A DNA stretch of 64,000 nt from Mycolicibacterium mengxianglii (GTDB lineage Bacteria; Actinomycetota; Actinomycetes; Mycobacteriales; Mycobacteriaceae). The notes under the pieces are model-generated. The model saw only the letters and a list, made by a program, of their open reading frames with translations. It was not told where the DNA came from and searched no databases. Positions 9,238 to 18,400 of the stretch are shown here, in pieces; the first letter of the stretch is position 1, and each line of letters begins with the position of its first letter. A program made the position numbers and the translations under genes. The DNA is taken from the NCBI RefSeq assembly GCF_015710575.1, contig NZ_CP065373.1:5898396-5962395 (forward strand), given 5' to 3'.

Positions 9238-10311
9238 ATGACTGAGCAGGACATCCGGGTCGCCATCGTCGGCGTCGGCAACTGCGCATCCTCGCTGGTG
9301 CAGGGTGTGCAGTACTACAAGGACGCCGATGAGAACTCCACGGTGCCCGGCCTGATGCACGTGAAGTTCGGCCGTTATCACGTGCGGGACGTCAAATTCG
9401 TCGCCGCTTTCGACGTCGATGCCAAGAAGGTCGGCTTCGACCTTTCCGAGGCCATCTTCGCCTCCGAGAACAACACCATCAAGATCGCCGACGTGCCGCC
9501 GACCGATGTCGTCGTGCAGCGTGGCCCGACCCTTGACGGCATCGGCAAGTACTACTCCGAGACCATCGAGATCTCCGACGCCGAAGCCGTCGACGTCGTG
9601 AAGGCCCTCAAGGACGCCAAGGTCGACGTGCTGGTGTCCTACCTGCCGGTGGGCTCCGAAGAGGCCGACAAGTTCTACGCCCAGTGCGCGATCGACGCCG
9701 GCGTGGCCTTCGTCAATGCGCTCCCGGTGTTCATCGCCTCGGATCCGGTGTGGGCCAAGAAGTTCGCCGACGCCGGCGTGCCGATCGTCGGCGACGACAT
9801 CAAGAGCCAGGTCGGCGCCACCATCACCCACCGCGTGATGGCCAAGCTGTTCGAGGACCGCGGGGTGCAGCTCGACCGCACGATGCAGCTCAACGTCGGC
9901 GGCAACATGGACTTCCTGAACATGCTGGAGCGCTCGCGGTTGGAGTCGAAGAAGATCTCCAAGACCCAGGCCGTCACCTCCAACCTGCAGCGCGAGTTCA
10001 ACACCAAGGATGTGCACATCGGCCCGTCCGATCACGTCGGCTGGCTCGATGACCGCAAGTGGGCGTACGTCCGCCTCGAAGGCCGCGCCTTCGGCGACGT
10101 GCCGCTGAACCTGGAGTACAAGCTCGAGGTGTGGGATTCGCCCAACTCCGCGGGCGTCATCATCGACGCGGTGCGCGCGGCCAAGATCGCCCAGGACCGT
10201 GGCATCGGCGGACCCGTCGAGGCGGCGTCTGCCTACCTGATGAAGAGCCCGCCCAAGCAGCTGGCCGACGACATCGCCCGCACGCAGCTCGAAACCTTCA
10301 TCGAAGGCTGA
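9238..10311 (+). CDS. ino1: Inositol-3-phosphate synthase
   Basis: NAD-dependent enzyme converting glucose 6-phosphate to 1D-myo-inositol 3-phosphate, the first step toward phosphatidylinositol, PIMs, lipoarabinomannan and mycothiol. It is 357 residues, close to the compact mycobacterial Ino1. The nucleotide-binding motif is [14 protein letters not shown] (about residues 9-22). Conserved core segments include [11 protein letters not shown] and [19 protein letters not shown] just upstream of ATG 9238 serves as the ribosome binding site. The gene is followed by a strong hairpin. Confidence 0.97.
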   Translation: MTEQDIRVAIVGVGNCASSLVQGVQYYKDADENSTVPGLMHVKFGRYHVRDVKFVAAFDVDAKKVGFDLSEAIFASENNTIKIADVPPTDVVVQRGPTLDGIGKYYSETIEISDAEAVDVVKALKDAKVDVLVSYLPVGSEEADKFYAQCAIDAGVAFVNALPVFIASDPVWAKKFADAGVPIVGDDIKSQVGATITHRVMAKLFEDRGVQLDRTMQLNVGGNMDFLNMLERSRLESKKISKTQAVTSNLQREFNTKDVHIGPSDHVGWLDDRKWAYVRLEGRAFGDVPLNLEYKLEVWDSPNSAGVIIDAVRAAKIAQDRGIGGPVEAASAYLMKSPPKQLADDIARTQLETFIEG

Positions 10312-10324
10312 GTTTCTCTGCGAC

Positions 10325-10367
10325 TTGTGGAGTCTGAGCGGCGCTGAACGCCGGTCAGACTCCACAA
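10325..10367 (+). terminator. Terminator-like hairpin after ino1
   Basis: Perfect 13-base arms TTGTGGAGTCTGA / TCAGACTCCACAA are extended inward by a nearly paired GCGGCG/CGCCGG around a CTGAA loop. It begins 14 bases after the ino1 stop and ends before the next gene. No U-tract follows, as is common for mycobacterial terminators. Confidence 0.7.
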
Positions 10368-10385
10368 ATCGCTTATGGTCGAGGC

Positions 10386-11279
10386 GTGATCACCGACGAC
10401 GAGTTGCTGAGTCTCGACGAGTTCGCCCTGTTGCCGGAGAACGCCGAGCAGGCCGGAGTAGACAGCCCCCTGCCGCCGGTTGAGCGCATCGACGTGGGCG
10501 CGATCAGTGCGCTGAAGTTCGGCGCCGAGCCGCCGAAAGTGGTGTTCCTGCACGGCGGCGGGCAGAACGCGCACACCTGGGACACCGTGATCGTCGGGCT
10601 GCGGGAGCCCGCGCTGGCCGTGGATCTGCCCGGCCATGGCCGCTCCGCGTGGCGCGAAGACGGCAACTACGGGCCCCGGCTGGCCGCCGAACAGATCATT
10701 CCCATGCTGCGCGAGCACGCCCCCTCCCCCGCCCTGGTGGTCGGCATGTCACTCGGCGGCCTCACCGCGCTGCGGATCGCCGCCACCGCACCCGAGCTCG
10801 TGCCACAGCTGGTACTGGTCGACGTCACCCCGTCGGCACCCGAGCGACATACCGGGATGACCGACGCCCAGAAGGGCACCGTCGCTCTGGTGCAGGGCGA
10901 CCGCACCTTTCCCAGCTTCGCCGCGATGCTCGACGTCACTGTCGCCGCTGCCCCGCATCGGGATCGGAAGTCGTTGCGGCGCGGAGTGTTCCACAATTCC
11001 AAACAGCTCGACGACGGAACCTGGACCTGGCGCTACGACGCTTTCCGCAACGGTGACGGCTTCGAGAACCTCTGGGAGGACGTCTCCGCGATCTCCATGC
11101 CGACCACGCTGGTGCGGGGGGCGAATTCGTTCTTCGTCAACGACGCCGATGCCGACCAGTTCGCCAATGACGCGCCCGGTTTCCAGCAGACGATTGTCGT
11201 CGACGACTCCGGACACTCGGTGCAGAGCGATCAACCGCACCGACTCATCGAGATCCTGCGCGACGTCCTGAGCAGCTGA
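10386..11279 (+). CDS. Alpha/beta hydrolase, esterase type (Rv0045c homologue)
   Basis: Alpha/beta-hydrolase-fold protein of 297 residues, starting at GTG 10386. The oxyanion-hole region is FLHGGGQNAHTWD (about 56-68). The nucleophile elbow is GMSLGG (Ser about 122), and the catalytic His lies in DSGHSVQSD near the C-terminus. The M. tuberculosis homologue is a serine esterase with activity on short-chain esters; the physiological substrate is unknown. It stands alone between two hairpins or gaps. Confidence 0.87.
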   Translation: MITDDELLSLDEFALLPENAEQAGVDSPLPPVERIDVGAISALKFGAEPPKVVFLHGGGQNAHTWDTVIVGLREPALAVDLPGHGRSAWREDGNYGPRLAAEQIIPMLREHAPSPALVVGMSLGGLTALRIAATAPELVPQLVLVDVTPSAPERHTGMTDAQKGTVALVQGDRTFPSFAAMLDVTVAAAPHRDRKSLRRGVFHNSKQLDDGTWTWRYDAFRNGDGFENLWEDVSAISMPTTLVRGANSFFVNDADADQFANDAPGFQQTIVVDDSGHSVQSDQPHRLIEILRDVLSS

Positions 11280-11407
11280 ATCCACGGCGGGCCCGTCGCC
11301 TGCCGTTCACCTGCTGCTCGACTGCTGATTGCAAAGCTGCCGTAACTTCCTCCCCGTCCCGGTCGCCGGCCCCGGCTGGTGAGCCCGCTCGGAAGGAAAC
11401 CGCAGTC

Positions 11408-13483
11408 ATGGCGATCGTGCCGCTGAACCTGTTTGTCAGCCACAACGGGAAGTCCTCCCGCCAGCGGGTGACCTGCCGCTACAAATGCGGGGACCAGTGC
11501 GCCCATCCCGCTCCGAACACCACCGACAACGAGTACTTCGGTGACATCGCCCAGGCCGTGTCCCGTCGCACCGTGCTGCGCGCGACCGGCGTCACCGTAC
11601 TGGCCGTCGGCGCCGGCGCCGCACTGGCAGCCTGCTCCGACGATGGAATGCCCACCACAGCAAGCACTTCCAGCCCAGAGCCCGCAGCGCCGGAACCCCC
11701 GGCTGGAATGAACTTCGCGGCGGTGGCACCGAACTCCGAAGACGCCGTGGTGGTCCCGGAGGGCTACCAGCAGGCAGTGGTGATCAGCTGGGGTGACCCG
11801 GTGTTGCCCGACGCACCGCCCTTCGACGTCAATGCCCAGACCGCCGCCGCCCAGCGTGGCCAGTTCGGTTTCAACAACGACTTCGCCGGCCTGCTGCCCA
11901 TCGAGGGGACATCGAATCACTTCCTGCTCGTGGTCAATCACGAGTACACCACCGAGACCTTCATGCACCCCGGCTACAACGCCGACGCCCCCACCCGAGA
12001 GCAGTTCGATATCGGGGTCGCCGCGCACGGCCTGAGCGTTGTCGAGGTCGAGCGCACACCGGAGGGCCTCAAGCCGGTGATGGGTCGCTACAACCGGCGG
12101 ATCACCGCCGACACCCCGTTCATACTCACCGGTCCCGCCGCGGGCACCGCCTTGGTCAAGACCACCGCCGACCCGACGGGCCGCACCGTGCTGGGGACGG
12201 TCAACAACTGTTCGGGTGGCGTAACTCCCTGGGGCACCGTGCTTTCCGGCGAGGAGAACTTCAACAGCTACTTCGGTGCCGCCGAAGGTGCCCCGGCGCC
12301 CAGACCCGTCGACGCCGACCGGCTGGACCGCTACGGCATCAAAGTCGAACCCACCGAACGTAAGTGGGAGACGTTCGACCCCCGCTGGGACGTCACCAAG
12401 TCTGCCAACGAGGTCAACCGCTTCGGCTACGTCGTCGAACTCAACCCCTGGGACCCGTCGTCCACGCCCGTCAAACACAGCGCCCTGGGACGGTTCAAGC
12501 ACGAAGCGGCCAACATCTATGTCACCGACGACGGCACCGTCGTCGCCTACGCCGGCGACGACGAACGCTTCGATTACATGTACAAGTTCGTCTCGTCGAA
12601 AAAGATGCGAGAAGGTGTCGACCCGGCAGCGCTGGCGGCCAATATGACAATCCTCGACGAGGGCACGCTCTACGTCGCCAAACTGACCAGCGATACCCCC
12701 GCCGGTGAGATCGACGGTTCCGGCACGCTGCCGGCCGGGGGGTCGTTCAACGGCACCGGCACCTGGATCCCGCTGCTGCGATCCGGAGCCGACGGACAGG
12801 CCGAGTCGCTGGTCGACGGCATCAGCCCCGAAGAGGTGGCCGTGTTCACCCGATTCGCCGCCGACAAGGCCGGCGCCACCAAGATGGACCGCCCCGAGGA
12901 CTTCGAGGCCAATCCGTTGACCGGCAAGGTGTATGTCGCACTGACCAACAACGACAAGCGTGGCGGCGACGGCCAGCCCGGTCCCGACGCCGCCAATCCA
13001 CGCAACGACAACAAGAGCGGGCAGATCCTCGAGATCAGCGACAACCACGCCGGCACCGACTTCACCTGGGACCTGCTGCTGGTCTGCGGTGACCCGGCCG
13101 CCGCCGACACCTACTTCGCCGGTTTCGACAAGACCAAGGTCAGCCCGATCTCCTGCCCGGACAACCTGGCCTTCGACAGCCACGGCAATCTGTGGATTTC
13201 CACCGATGGCAACGCCCTGGACTCCAACGACGGGCTGTTCGCCGTCGCCCTGGACGGGCCGAACCGTGGCCTGACCAAGCAGTTCCTCACGGTGCCACTC
13301 GGCGCCGAGACCTGCGGTCCGATCGTCACCGACGACCTGGTCACCGTGTGCGTCCAACACCCCGGTGAAAGCGACGACAACAGCATCGACGACCCCCTGT
13401 CGCGCTGGCCGGAGGGTGGCAACGGCACCGCCCGGCCGTCGGTGGTCGCGGTGTGGAAGGACGGCGGCACCATCGGGGTCTGA
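11408..13483 (+). CDS. PhoX/DUF839-type phosphatase, Tat-exported lipoprotein
   Basis: Large secreted protein of 691 residues in the PhoX family, iron- and calcium-dependent alkaline phosphatases that release phosphate from phosphomonoesters. The N-terminus has the extension seen in actinobacterial PhoX proteins (FVSHNGKSS ... CRYKCGDQCAHP), then the twin-arginine motif SRRTVLR, a hydrophobic stretch and a lipobox-like LAACSDD. The central region carries the family segments GTVNNCSGGVTPWGT and NSYFG. It lies between homologues of Rv0045c and Rv0044c, which are adjacent in M. tuberculosis, so it is an addition here. No phosphate-box operator was recognised. Confidence 0.85.
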   Translation: MAIVPLNLFVSHNGKSSRQRVTCRYKCGDQCAHPAPNTTDNEYFGDIAQAVSRRTVLRATGVTVLAVGAGAALAACSDDGMPTTASTSSPEPAAPEPPAGMNFAAVAPNSEDAVVVPEGYQQAVVISWGDPVLPDAPPFDVNAQTAAAQRGQFGFNNDFAGLLPIEGTSNHFLLVVNHEYTTETFMHPGYNADAPTREQFDIGVAAHGLSVVEVERTPEGLKPVMGRYNRRITADTPFILTGPAAGTALVKTTADPTGRTVLGTVNNCSGGVTPWGTVLSGEENFNSYFGAAEGAPAPRPVDADRLDRYGIKVEPTERKWETFDPRWDVTKSANEVNRFGYVVELNPWDPSSTPVKHSALGRFKHEAANIYVTDDGTVVAYAGDDERFDYMYKFVSSKKMREGVDPAALAANMTILDEGTLYVAKLTSDTPAGEIDGSGTLPAGGSFNGTGTWIPLLRSGADGQAESLVDGISPEEVAVFTRFAADKAGATKMDRPEDFEANPLTGKVYVALTNNDKRGGDGQPGPDAANPRNDNKSGQILEISDNHAGTDFTWDLLLVCGDPAAADTYFAGFDKTKVSPISCPDNLAFDSHGNLWISTDGNALDSNDGLFAVALDGPNRGLTKQFLTVPLGAETCGPIVTDDLVTVCVQHPGESDDNSIDDPLSRWPEGGNGTARPSVVAVWKDGGTIGV

Positions 13484-13492
13484 GGCGTGGAT

Positions 13493-13535
13493 TTCGGCGC
13501 GCTCATAACCGCTCAGCAACGATGAGCGCGCCGAA
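13493..13535. terminator. Hairpin between the PhoX and LLM genes
   Basis: Perfect 14-base arms TTCGGCGCGCTCAT / ATGAGCGCGCCGAA with a 15-base loop start ten bases after the PhoX stop codon. There is no U-tract. It most likely acts as a terminator for the PhoX gene. Confidence 0.65.
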
Positions 13536-13553
13536 TTCACTACGGTGGGAGCC

Positions 13554-14348
13554 ATGACTCTTCCGATCCGCATCGGTGTTCAACTGCAACCCCAGCACGC
13601 GCCCGACTACGGCCAGATTCGCGACGCGGTACGCCGCTGCGAAGACATGGGCGTCGACGTCGCATTCAACTGGGATCACTTCTTCCCGCTCTACGGTGAC
13701 CCCGACGGCGCCCACTTCGAGTGCTGGACGATGCTGGCCGCCTGGGCCGAGCAGACCTCGCGCATCGAGTTCGGCGCCCTGGTCACCTGCAACTCCTACC
13801 GCAACCCGGATCTGCTCGCGGATATGGCGCGCACCGTTGATCACATCAGTGGCGGCCGACTGATCCTGGGCATCGGTTCGGGCTGGAAGGAAAAGGACTA
13901 CGACGAGTACGGCTATGACTTCGGGACCGCAGGCAGCCGGCTCGACGACCTGGCCGCAGCGTTGCCCCGGATCCGGGCGCGGCTCGAAAAGCTGAATCCG
14001 GCGCCCACCCGGCACATCCCGATCCTGATCGGCGGGCAGGGTGAGAAGAAGACGCTGCGATTGGTCGCCGAGTACGCCGACATCTGGCACGGATTCACCG
14101 ACCGCAGTACCTACCCCGGCAAGGCCGAAGTGCTGGACCGGCACTGCGCTGCCGCCGAGCGCTCGCCCGCCGCCATCGAGCGGTCCTCGGGGGTGCCGGA
14201 GGGCAGTGTCGAAGACATGCTGGCCGAAGCCGACGCCCTGGTCGACCTCGGGGTGACGCTGCTGACGACCGGGGTCAACGGCCCCGACTACGACCTGAGC
14301 GCGGCGCAGGCGCTGGTGGAGTGGCGGGATCGTCGGCTGAACGGCTGA
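13554..14348 (+). CDS. F420-type LLM oxidoreductase (Rv0044c homologue)
   Basis: Luciferase-like monooxygenase-fold protein of 264 residues. The start MTLPIRIGVQLQPQHA at ATG 13554 matches the mycobacterial family; an in-frame GTG at 13545 is less likely. Typical LLM segments are FNWDHFFPLYG, FGALVTCNSYRNPDLLADMARTVD and LILGIGSGWKEKDYDEYG. The family normally uses reduced F420 or FMN on small organic substrates; the reaction is unknown. Confidence 0.86.
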   Translation: MTLPIRIGVQLQPQHAPDYGQIRDAVRRCEDMGVDVAFNWDHFFPLYGDPDGAHFECWTMLAAWAEQTSRIEFGALVTCNSYRNPDLLADMARTVDHISGGRLILGIGSGWKEKDYDEYGYDFGTAGSRLDDLAAALPRIRARLEKLNPAPTRHIPILIGGQGEKKTLRLVAEYADIWHGFTDRSTYPGKAEVLDRHCAAAERSPAAIERSSGVPEGSVEDMLAEADALVDLGVTLLTTGVNGPDYDLSAAQALVEWRDRRLNG

Positions 14349-14558
14349 CGTTTCTTTCACGTAACACGTGTCAGGTAATGACAAAAGTCCATGACTTTCC
14401 TGTGAATATCTGACCCACTCGCCGTTCACCTGCAGAATCCTCATTGTGGCGTTTAGTCTTGGGCCACGAAAACCGGCGAATCAGGGGTGCGGCCGTGGAG
14501 GGGACGGCAGTATCTGTTAGGTACGCGCTCGTTTGAGCGCCGCCCCGGGGGAGACACC

Positions 14559-15230
14559 ATGCCCAAGAAGTACGGCGTCAAAGAGAAGGACCTCGTGGTG
14601 GCCCACGTGGTCAGCCTGATCCTGAGTGGCAAATTACGCAGCGGCGATCGCATCGACCGCAACGAGATCGCCCGCGATCTCGGCGTGAGCCGGGTTCCGA
14701 TTCAGGAAGCCGTGGTGCAACTCGAGCACGACGGCATCCTGAGCACCCGGTATCACCGCGGCGCTTTCGTGGAGCTGTTCGAAGAATCCGTGGTGCTCGA
14801 ATACCACGAGATCTACGGCATGCTCAACGGGATCGCTTCGGCCCGGGCCGCGACCGATCCGGAGTCACGGGTGCTGCCGCAGCTCGATGCGTTGATGCCG
14901 GTGCTGCGGGCCACCTTCAACAGCACCCAGGGGTTCAGCGACGCCGGTTGGGAGTACCGCCAGGCGATCTGCAACGAATACGCCGGCCCACGGCTGGCAG
15001 CCAACATCCGGGCGTCACAGAGCTTCATACCCCCCGAGTTCTGGGGTGTCTACCAGGGCACATCCGAGGACCTGCTGCCGCTCTACGAACAGGAGACGGA
15101 AGCGATCCGCGCACACGACCCCGCCGCGGCGCGGGAAGCCAACGCCGAGCGTGCCCAGGTGATGGCCCAGGTGATGCTGGACACGCTGCGCCAACGCGGG
15201 GTACTCGCGCGACCCGCTTTCGCAGTCTGA
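14559..15230 (+). CDS. GntR/FCD-family regulator (Rv0043c homologue)
   Basis: Regulator of 223 residues starting at ATG 14559 after GGGGGAG. The winged helix contains [32 protein letters not shown] (about 25-57), and the C-terminal all-helical FCD-like ligand domain covers about residues 75-215. The GntR gene is 40 bases upstream of an amino-acid-type ABC transporter in the same direction, an arrangement that suggests control of that transporter. In M. tuberculosis the homologue lies next to the marR homologue, without the transporter. Confidence 0.88.
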   Translation: MPKKYGVKEKDLVVAHVVSLILSGKLRSGDRIDRNEIARDLGVSRVPIQEAVVQLEHDGILSTRYHRGAFVELFEESVVLEYHEIYGMLNGIASARAATDPESRVLPQLDALMPVLRATFNSTQGFSDAGWEYRQAICNEYAGPRLAANIRASQSFIPPEFWGVYQGTSEDLLPLYEQETEAIRAHDPAAAREANAERAQVMAQVMLDTLRQRGVLARPAFAV

Positions 15231-15270
15231 ATGAGCAGAATCATTCTCGTCGGGGGTCTCGGGCACTAGG

Positions 15271-17061
15271 TTGCTCACGGTGAGGTTCTCCGCCGCCCGA
15301 TTCCTGGCTTTCGTCGCCACCATCCTGATCATCTCCGGTCTGGCCGTGGCGCCACCGGCTATGGCCGCCGACCAATGCGCACCCCCCGGCGTCGACAGCG
15401 CAAGTGCACTGCCGACCAACCTGGCCTCGGCGTCGGCGGGACCAGAAGAGGACAAATACACCACCGACTCGGTGGTGCCGCTGGACTCGGTGGACATCGC
15501 CGCGTTGGGTCTGGGCACACCCGGCACCCTGACCGTCGGCACCCTTTCTGACGCACCGCCGAGCATCTGCATCAACGCCCAAGGTCAGTTCACCGGTTTC
15601 GACAACGAACTCCTGCGCGCCATCGCCGACAAGCTGGGCCTGCAGATCAACTTCGTCGGGACCGACTTCTCCGGGCTGCTCGCACAAGTCGCCTCCCGTC
15701 GATTCGACGTCGGGTCGTCGTCGATCACCACCACCGACGCCCGTCGCCAGACGGTCGGCTTCACCAACGGTTACGACTTCGGTTACTTCTCGCTGGTGGT
15801 CCCGACCGGGTCACCGATCACCGGGTTCTCCGACCTCGCCGCCGGGCAGCGAATCGGCGTGGTGCAAGGCACCGTGCAAGAGGCCTACGTGATAGACACC
15901 CTGGGCCTGGATCCGGTGAAGTTCCCCGACTACAACACCGTCTACGCCAGCCTGAAAACGCGTCAGATCGATGCCTGGGTGGCGCCGTCACAACAGGCCG
16001 TCGGCACCGTACAAGCGGGTGACCCCGCGGTGATCGTGGAGAACACGTTCAGCCTGGACAACTTCATCGCCTACGCGGTCGCCAAAGAGAACCGACCACT
16101 GATCGATGCGCTGAACTCCGGCCTGGACGCGGTGATCGCCGACGGCACCTGGTCCAAGCTGTACACCGACTGGGTGCCACGCGCCGTGCCGCCGGGCTGG
16201 AAACCTGGCTCCAAAGCCGCTCCGGAGCCGAAGCTTCCGGACTTCGAGGTGATCGCCGCGGAGAACCAACTGGGGGACGACGCGCCTGCCGCCGCAGGGC
16301 CCAAGTCGACGTTCGCACAGCTCGGTGACGCGTTCTTCTCCTGGGACCTGTACCGCCAGGCCATCCCCGATCTGTTCAAGACCGGGTTGCCCAACACACT
16401 GATCCTGACCGTCAGCGCCGCCGTCATCGGCCTGGCACTGGGGATGGTGCTCGCCGTTTGCGGAATCTCCCGTTCGCGTTGGTTGCGCTGGCCCGCACGG
16501 GTTTACACCGACATCTTCCGCGGACTGCCTGAAGTCGTCATCATCCTGCTGATCGGGTTGGGGCTCGGCCCCGTGGTCGGCGGCCTCACGGGCAACAACC
16601 CCTATCCCCTGGGTATCGCCGCCCTCGGATTGATGGCAGCCGCCTATATCGGCGAGATCCTGCGCTCCGGCATCCAGAGTGTGGAGGCCGGTCAGTTGGA
16701 AGCTTCCCGCGCGCTGGGCTTCAGCTACTCCTCGTCGATGCGCCTGGTGGTGATCCCCCAGGGCGTCCGGCGGGTACTGCCCGCACTGGTCAACCAGTTC
16801 ATCTCGCTGTTGAAAGCGTCATCGCTGGTGTACTTCCTGGGGCTGATCGCCAGCCAGCGCGAGCTCTTCCAAGTGGGCCGAGACCTCAACGCCCAGACCG
16901 GAAATCTCTCCCCGCTGGTGGCCGCCGGATTGTTCTACCTCGCGCTGACCATTCCGCTGACCCATCTGGTGAACTACATCGACGGCCGCCTCCGCCGCGG
17001 ACGCACACCAACCGAAACCGAGGACCCCCTGACCCCGACGATCAGCCAGGAGATGGTGTGA
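15271..17061 (+). CDS. Amino-acid ABC transporter, substrate-binding protein fused to permease
   Basis: One polypeptide of 596 residues joins an extracytoplasmic solute-binding domain to a membrane permease. A signal sequence (LAFVATILIISGLAVAPPAMAA) is followed by a family-3 (PAAT) binding domain, about 70-310, with GQFTGFDNELLRAIADKLGL and VGSSSITTTDARRQTVGFT. The permease has about five spans from residue 370 and the EAA loop LEASRALGFSYSSSMRLV. Start is TTG 15271 or GTG 15280. Such fusions are known in Gram-positive glutamine transporters. The stop overlaps the start of the ATPase gene (TGATG). Substrate is probably a polar amino acid. Confidence 0.88.
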   Translation: MLTVRFSAARFLAFVATILIISGLAVAPPAMAADQCAPPGVDSASALPTNLASASAGPEEDKYTTDSVVPLDSVDIAALGLGTPGTLTVGTLSDAPPSICINAQGQFTGFDNELLRAIADKLGLQINFVGTDFSGLLAQVASRRFDVGSSSITTTDARRQTVGFTNGYDFGYFSLVVPTGSPITGFSDLAAGQRIGVVQGTVQEAYVIDTLGLDPVKFPDYNTVYASLKTRQIDAWVAPSQQAVGTVQAGDPAVIVENTFSLDNFIAYAVAKENRPLIDALNSGLDAVIADGTWSKLYTDWVPRAVPPGWKPGSKAAPEPKLPDFEVIAAENQLGDDAPAAAGPKSTFAQLGDAFFSWDLYRQAIPDLFKTGLPNTLILTVSAAVIGLALGMVLAVCGISRSRWLRWPARVYTDIFRGLPEVVIILLIGLGLGPVVGGLTGNNPYPLGIAALGLMAAAYIGEILRSGIQSVEAGQLEASRALGFSYSSSMRLVVIPQGVRRVLPALVNQFISLLKASSLVYFLGLIASQRELFQVGRDLNAQTGNLSPLVAAGLFYLALTIPLTHLVNYIDGRLRRGRTPTETEDPLTPTISQEMV

Positions 17062-17822
17062 TGACCAAGCCGACGTCAGCACCCCCGCGCACCGTGGATC
17101 CAGTATCTCTGGCCGCCAACAACATTCACCTCGCCTTCGGTCCGAACAAGGTGCTCAAGGGCGTGGACATCGACGTACCTGCCGGCAGCACCGTCGTGGT
17201 CATCGGCCCGTCGGGGTCCGGGAAGTCCACCCTGCTGCGCACCCTGAACCGGCTCTACGAACCCGACCAGGGCGACATCCTGCTCGACGGCCGGTCGGTG
17301 CTTGCCGACAATCCCGATGAGCTGCGGCAGCGCATCGGCATGGTGTTCCAGCAGTTCAACTTGTTCCCGCATCGCACTGTGCTGGACAACGTCACGTTGG
17401 CGCCACGCAAACTCAAGAAGATGTCGGCCGAGGCGGCACGGGATCTGGCGCTGAACCAATTGGAGCGGGTCGGGTTGCGGCACAAGGCCGAAGCACGACC
17501 GGGCACGCTGTCCGGGGGCCAGCAGCAGCGGGTCGCGATCGCCCGGGCACTGGCCATGTCACCGCAGGTGATGTTCTTCGACGAGGCCACCTCGGCGCTG
17601 GACCCCGAATTGGTGAAGGGCATCCTGGCGTTGATCGCTGATCTCGGTTCCGACGGGATGACGATGGTGGTGGTCACCCACGAGATGGGCTTCGCGCAGT
17701 CGGCTGCCGACAACGTGGTGTTCATGGATCACGGTGCGGTGGTGGAGTCCGGCCCACCGGAGCGGCTGTTCGAGGCCGCGGAGACCGACCGGCTCCAGAA
17801 GTTCCTGTCGCAGGTGTTGTAG
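17061..17822 (+). CDS. Amino-acid ABC transporter ATP-binding protein
   Basis: GlnQ/HisP-type ATPase of 253 residues that drives the preceding fused permease. It has Walker A GPSGSGKST, Q-loop VFQQFNLFPH, signature LSGGQQQR, Walker B VMFFDEAT and the switch His in VVVTHEM. ATG 17061 follows AGGAGATGG and overlaps the upstream stop by one base. Together with the fused gene it forms a complete two-gene importer. Confidence 0.93.
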   Translation: MTKPTSAPPRTVDPVSLAANNIHLAFGPNKVLKGVDIDVPAGSTVVVIGPSGSGKSTLLRTLNRLYEPDQGDILLDGRSVLADNPDELRQRIGMVFQQFNLFPHRTVLDNVTLAPRKLKKMSAEAARDLALNQLERVGLRHKAEARPGTLSGGQQQRVAIARALAMSPQVMFFDEATSALDPELVKGILALIADLGSDGMTMVVVTHEMGFAQSAADNVVFMDHGAVVESGPPERLFEAAETDRLQKFLSQVL

Positions 17823-17880
17823 CTACGGGCACCCGACCGAACAGCATTTATTTGAGCCCAATTTCGCTTCCTCTACAGAA

Positions 17881-17904
17881 TGACAGGCGCTGACAGGTTA
17901 GACT
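17881..17904 (+). promoter_or_regulatory. marR promoter with tandem TGACAGG repeats
   Basis: TGACAGG occurs at 17881-17887 and 17891-17897, ten bases apart (one helical turn). A TAGACT -10 hexamer (17899-17904) follows, eight bases before ATG 17913. The transcript would therefore be leaderless or nearly so. The repeats sit where an autoregulator could block polymerase. Confidence 0.4.
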
Positions 17905-17912
17905 GGCGAACT

Positions 17913-18386
17913 ATGACAGAGAGCGAAGGCGGCGTCGCTGGCGTAGCTGACGTTTCTGACCTTGCCGAAGGTTTGCACCGAGCGTTGTCGAAGCTCTTCG
18001 CAGTGCTGCGGCGCGGGGACAAGACTGCCGCGTCACCCGCTGACGACCTCACCCTCGCCCAGCTGTCGATCCTGGTGACCCTTCTCGACCAGGGCCCCAT
18101 GCGGATGACCGAACTCGCCGCGCACGAAAAAGTTCGCACCCCCACCACCACGGTGGCGATCCGGCGGCTGGAGAAGCTGGGGCTGGTCAAGCGCACCCGT
18201 GACCCCTCCGACCTGCGCGCCGTCCTGGTGGAGATCACCCCGAAAGGCCATGCGGAGCACCGGGAAGCGCTGACCAACCGCTACGCGGTACTGGCGGCGA
18301 TGCTACGCGAACTCAGTCCCGACGAACTCGGCATGCTGCACAGCGCGTTGGAGCCGTTGGAGAAGCTGGCCACCAAGAAGACCTAG
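17913..18386 (+). CDS. MarR-family regulator (Rv0042c homologue)
   Basis: Winged-helix MarR protein of 157 residues. The DNA-binding core is MRMTELAAHEKVRTPTTTVAIRRLEKLGLVKRTRDPSDLRAV, with the typical wing D-x-R. The start is taken as ATG 17913, which begins MTESEGGVAG and lies eight bases after a -10 hexamer; an in-frame ATG at 17880 overlaps the promoter repeats. It is convergent with the glucosylglycerate hydrolase gene. In M. tuberculosis the next gene on this side is leuS; here 18 kb of other genes intervene. Confidence 0.88.
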   Translation: MTESEGGVAGVADVSDLAEGLHRALSKLFAVLRRGDKTAASPADDLTLAQLSILVTLLDQGPMRMTELAAHEKVRTPTTTVAIRRLEKLGLVKRTRDPSDLRAVLVEITPKGHAEHREALTNRYAVLAAMLRELSPDELGMLHSALEPLEKLATKKT

Positions 18387-18400
18387 CCCGGGCCTCTCGC

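Noticed and set aside
11231..13573. 780-codon minus-strand frame opposite the PhoX gene
   Set aside because: Composition is that of an antisense shadow of a high-GC gene; the plus-strand product has clear family features.
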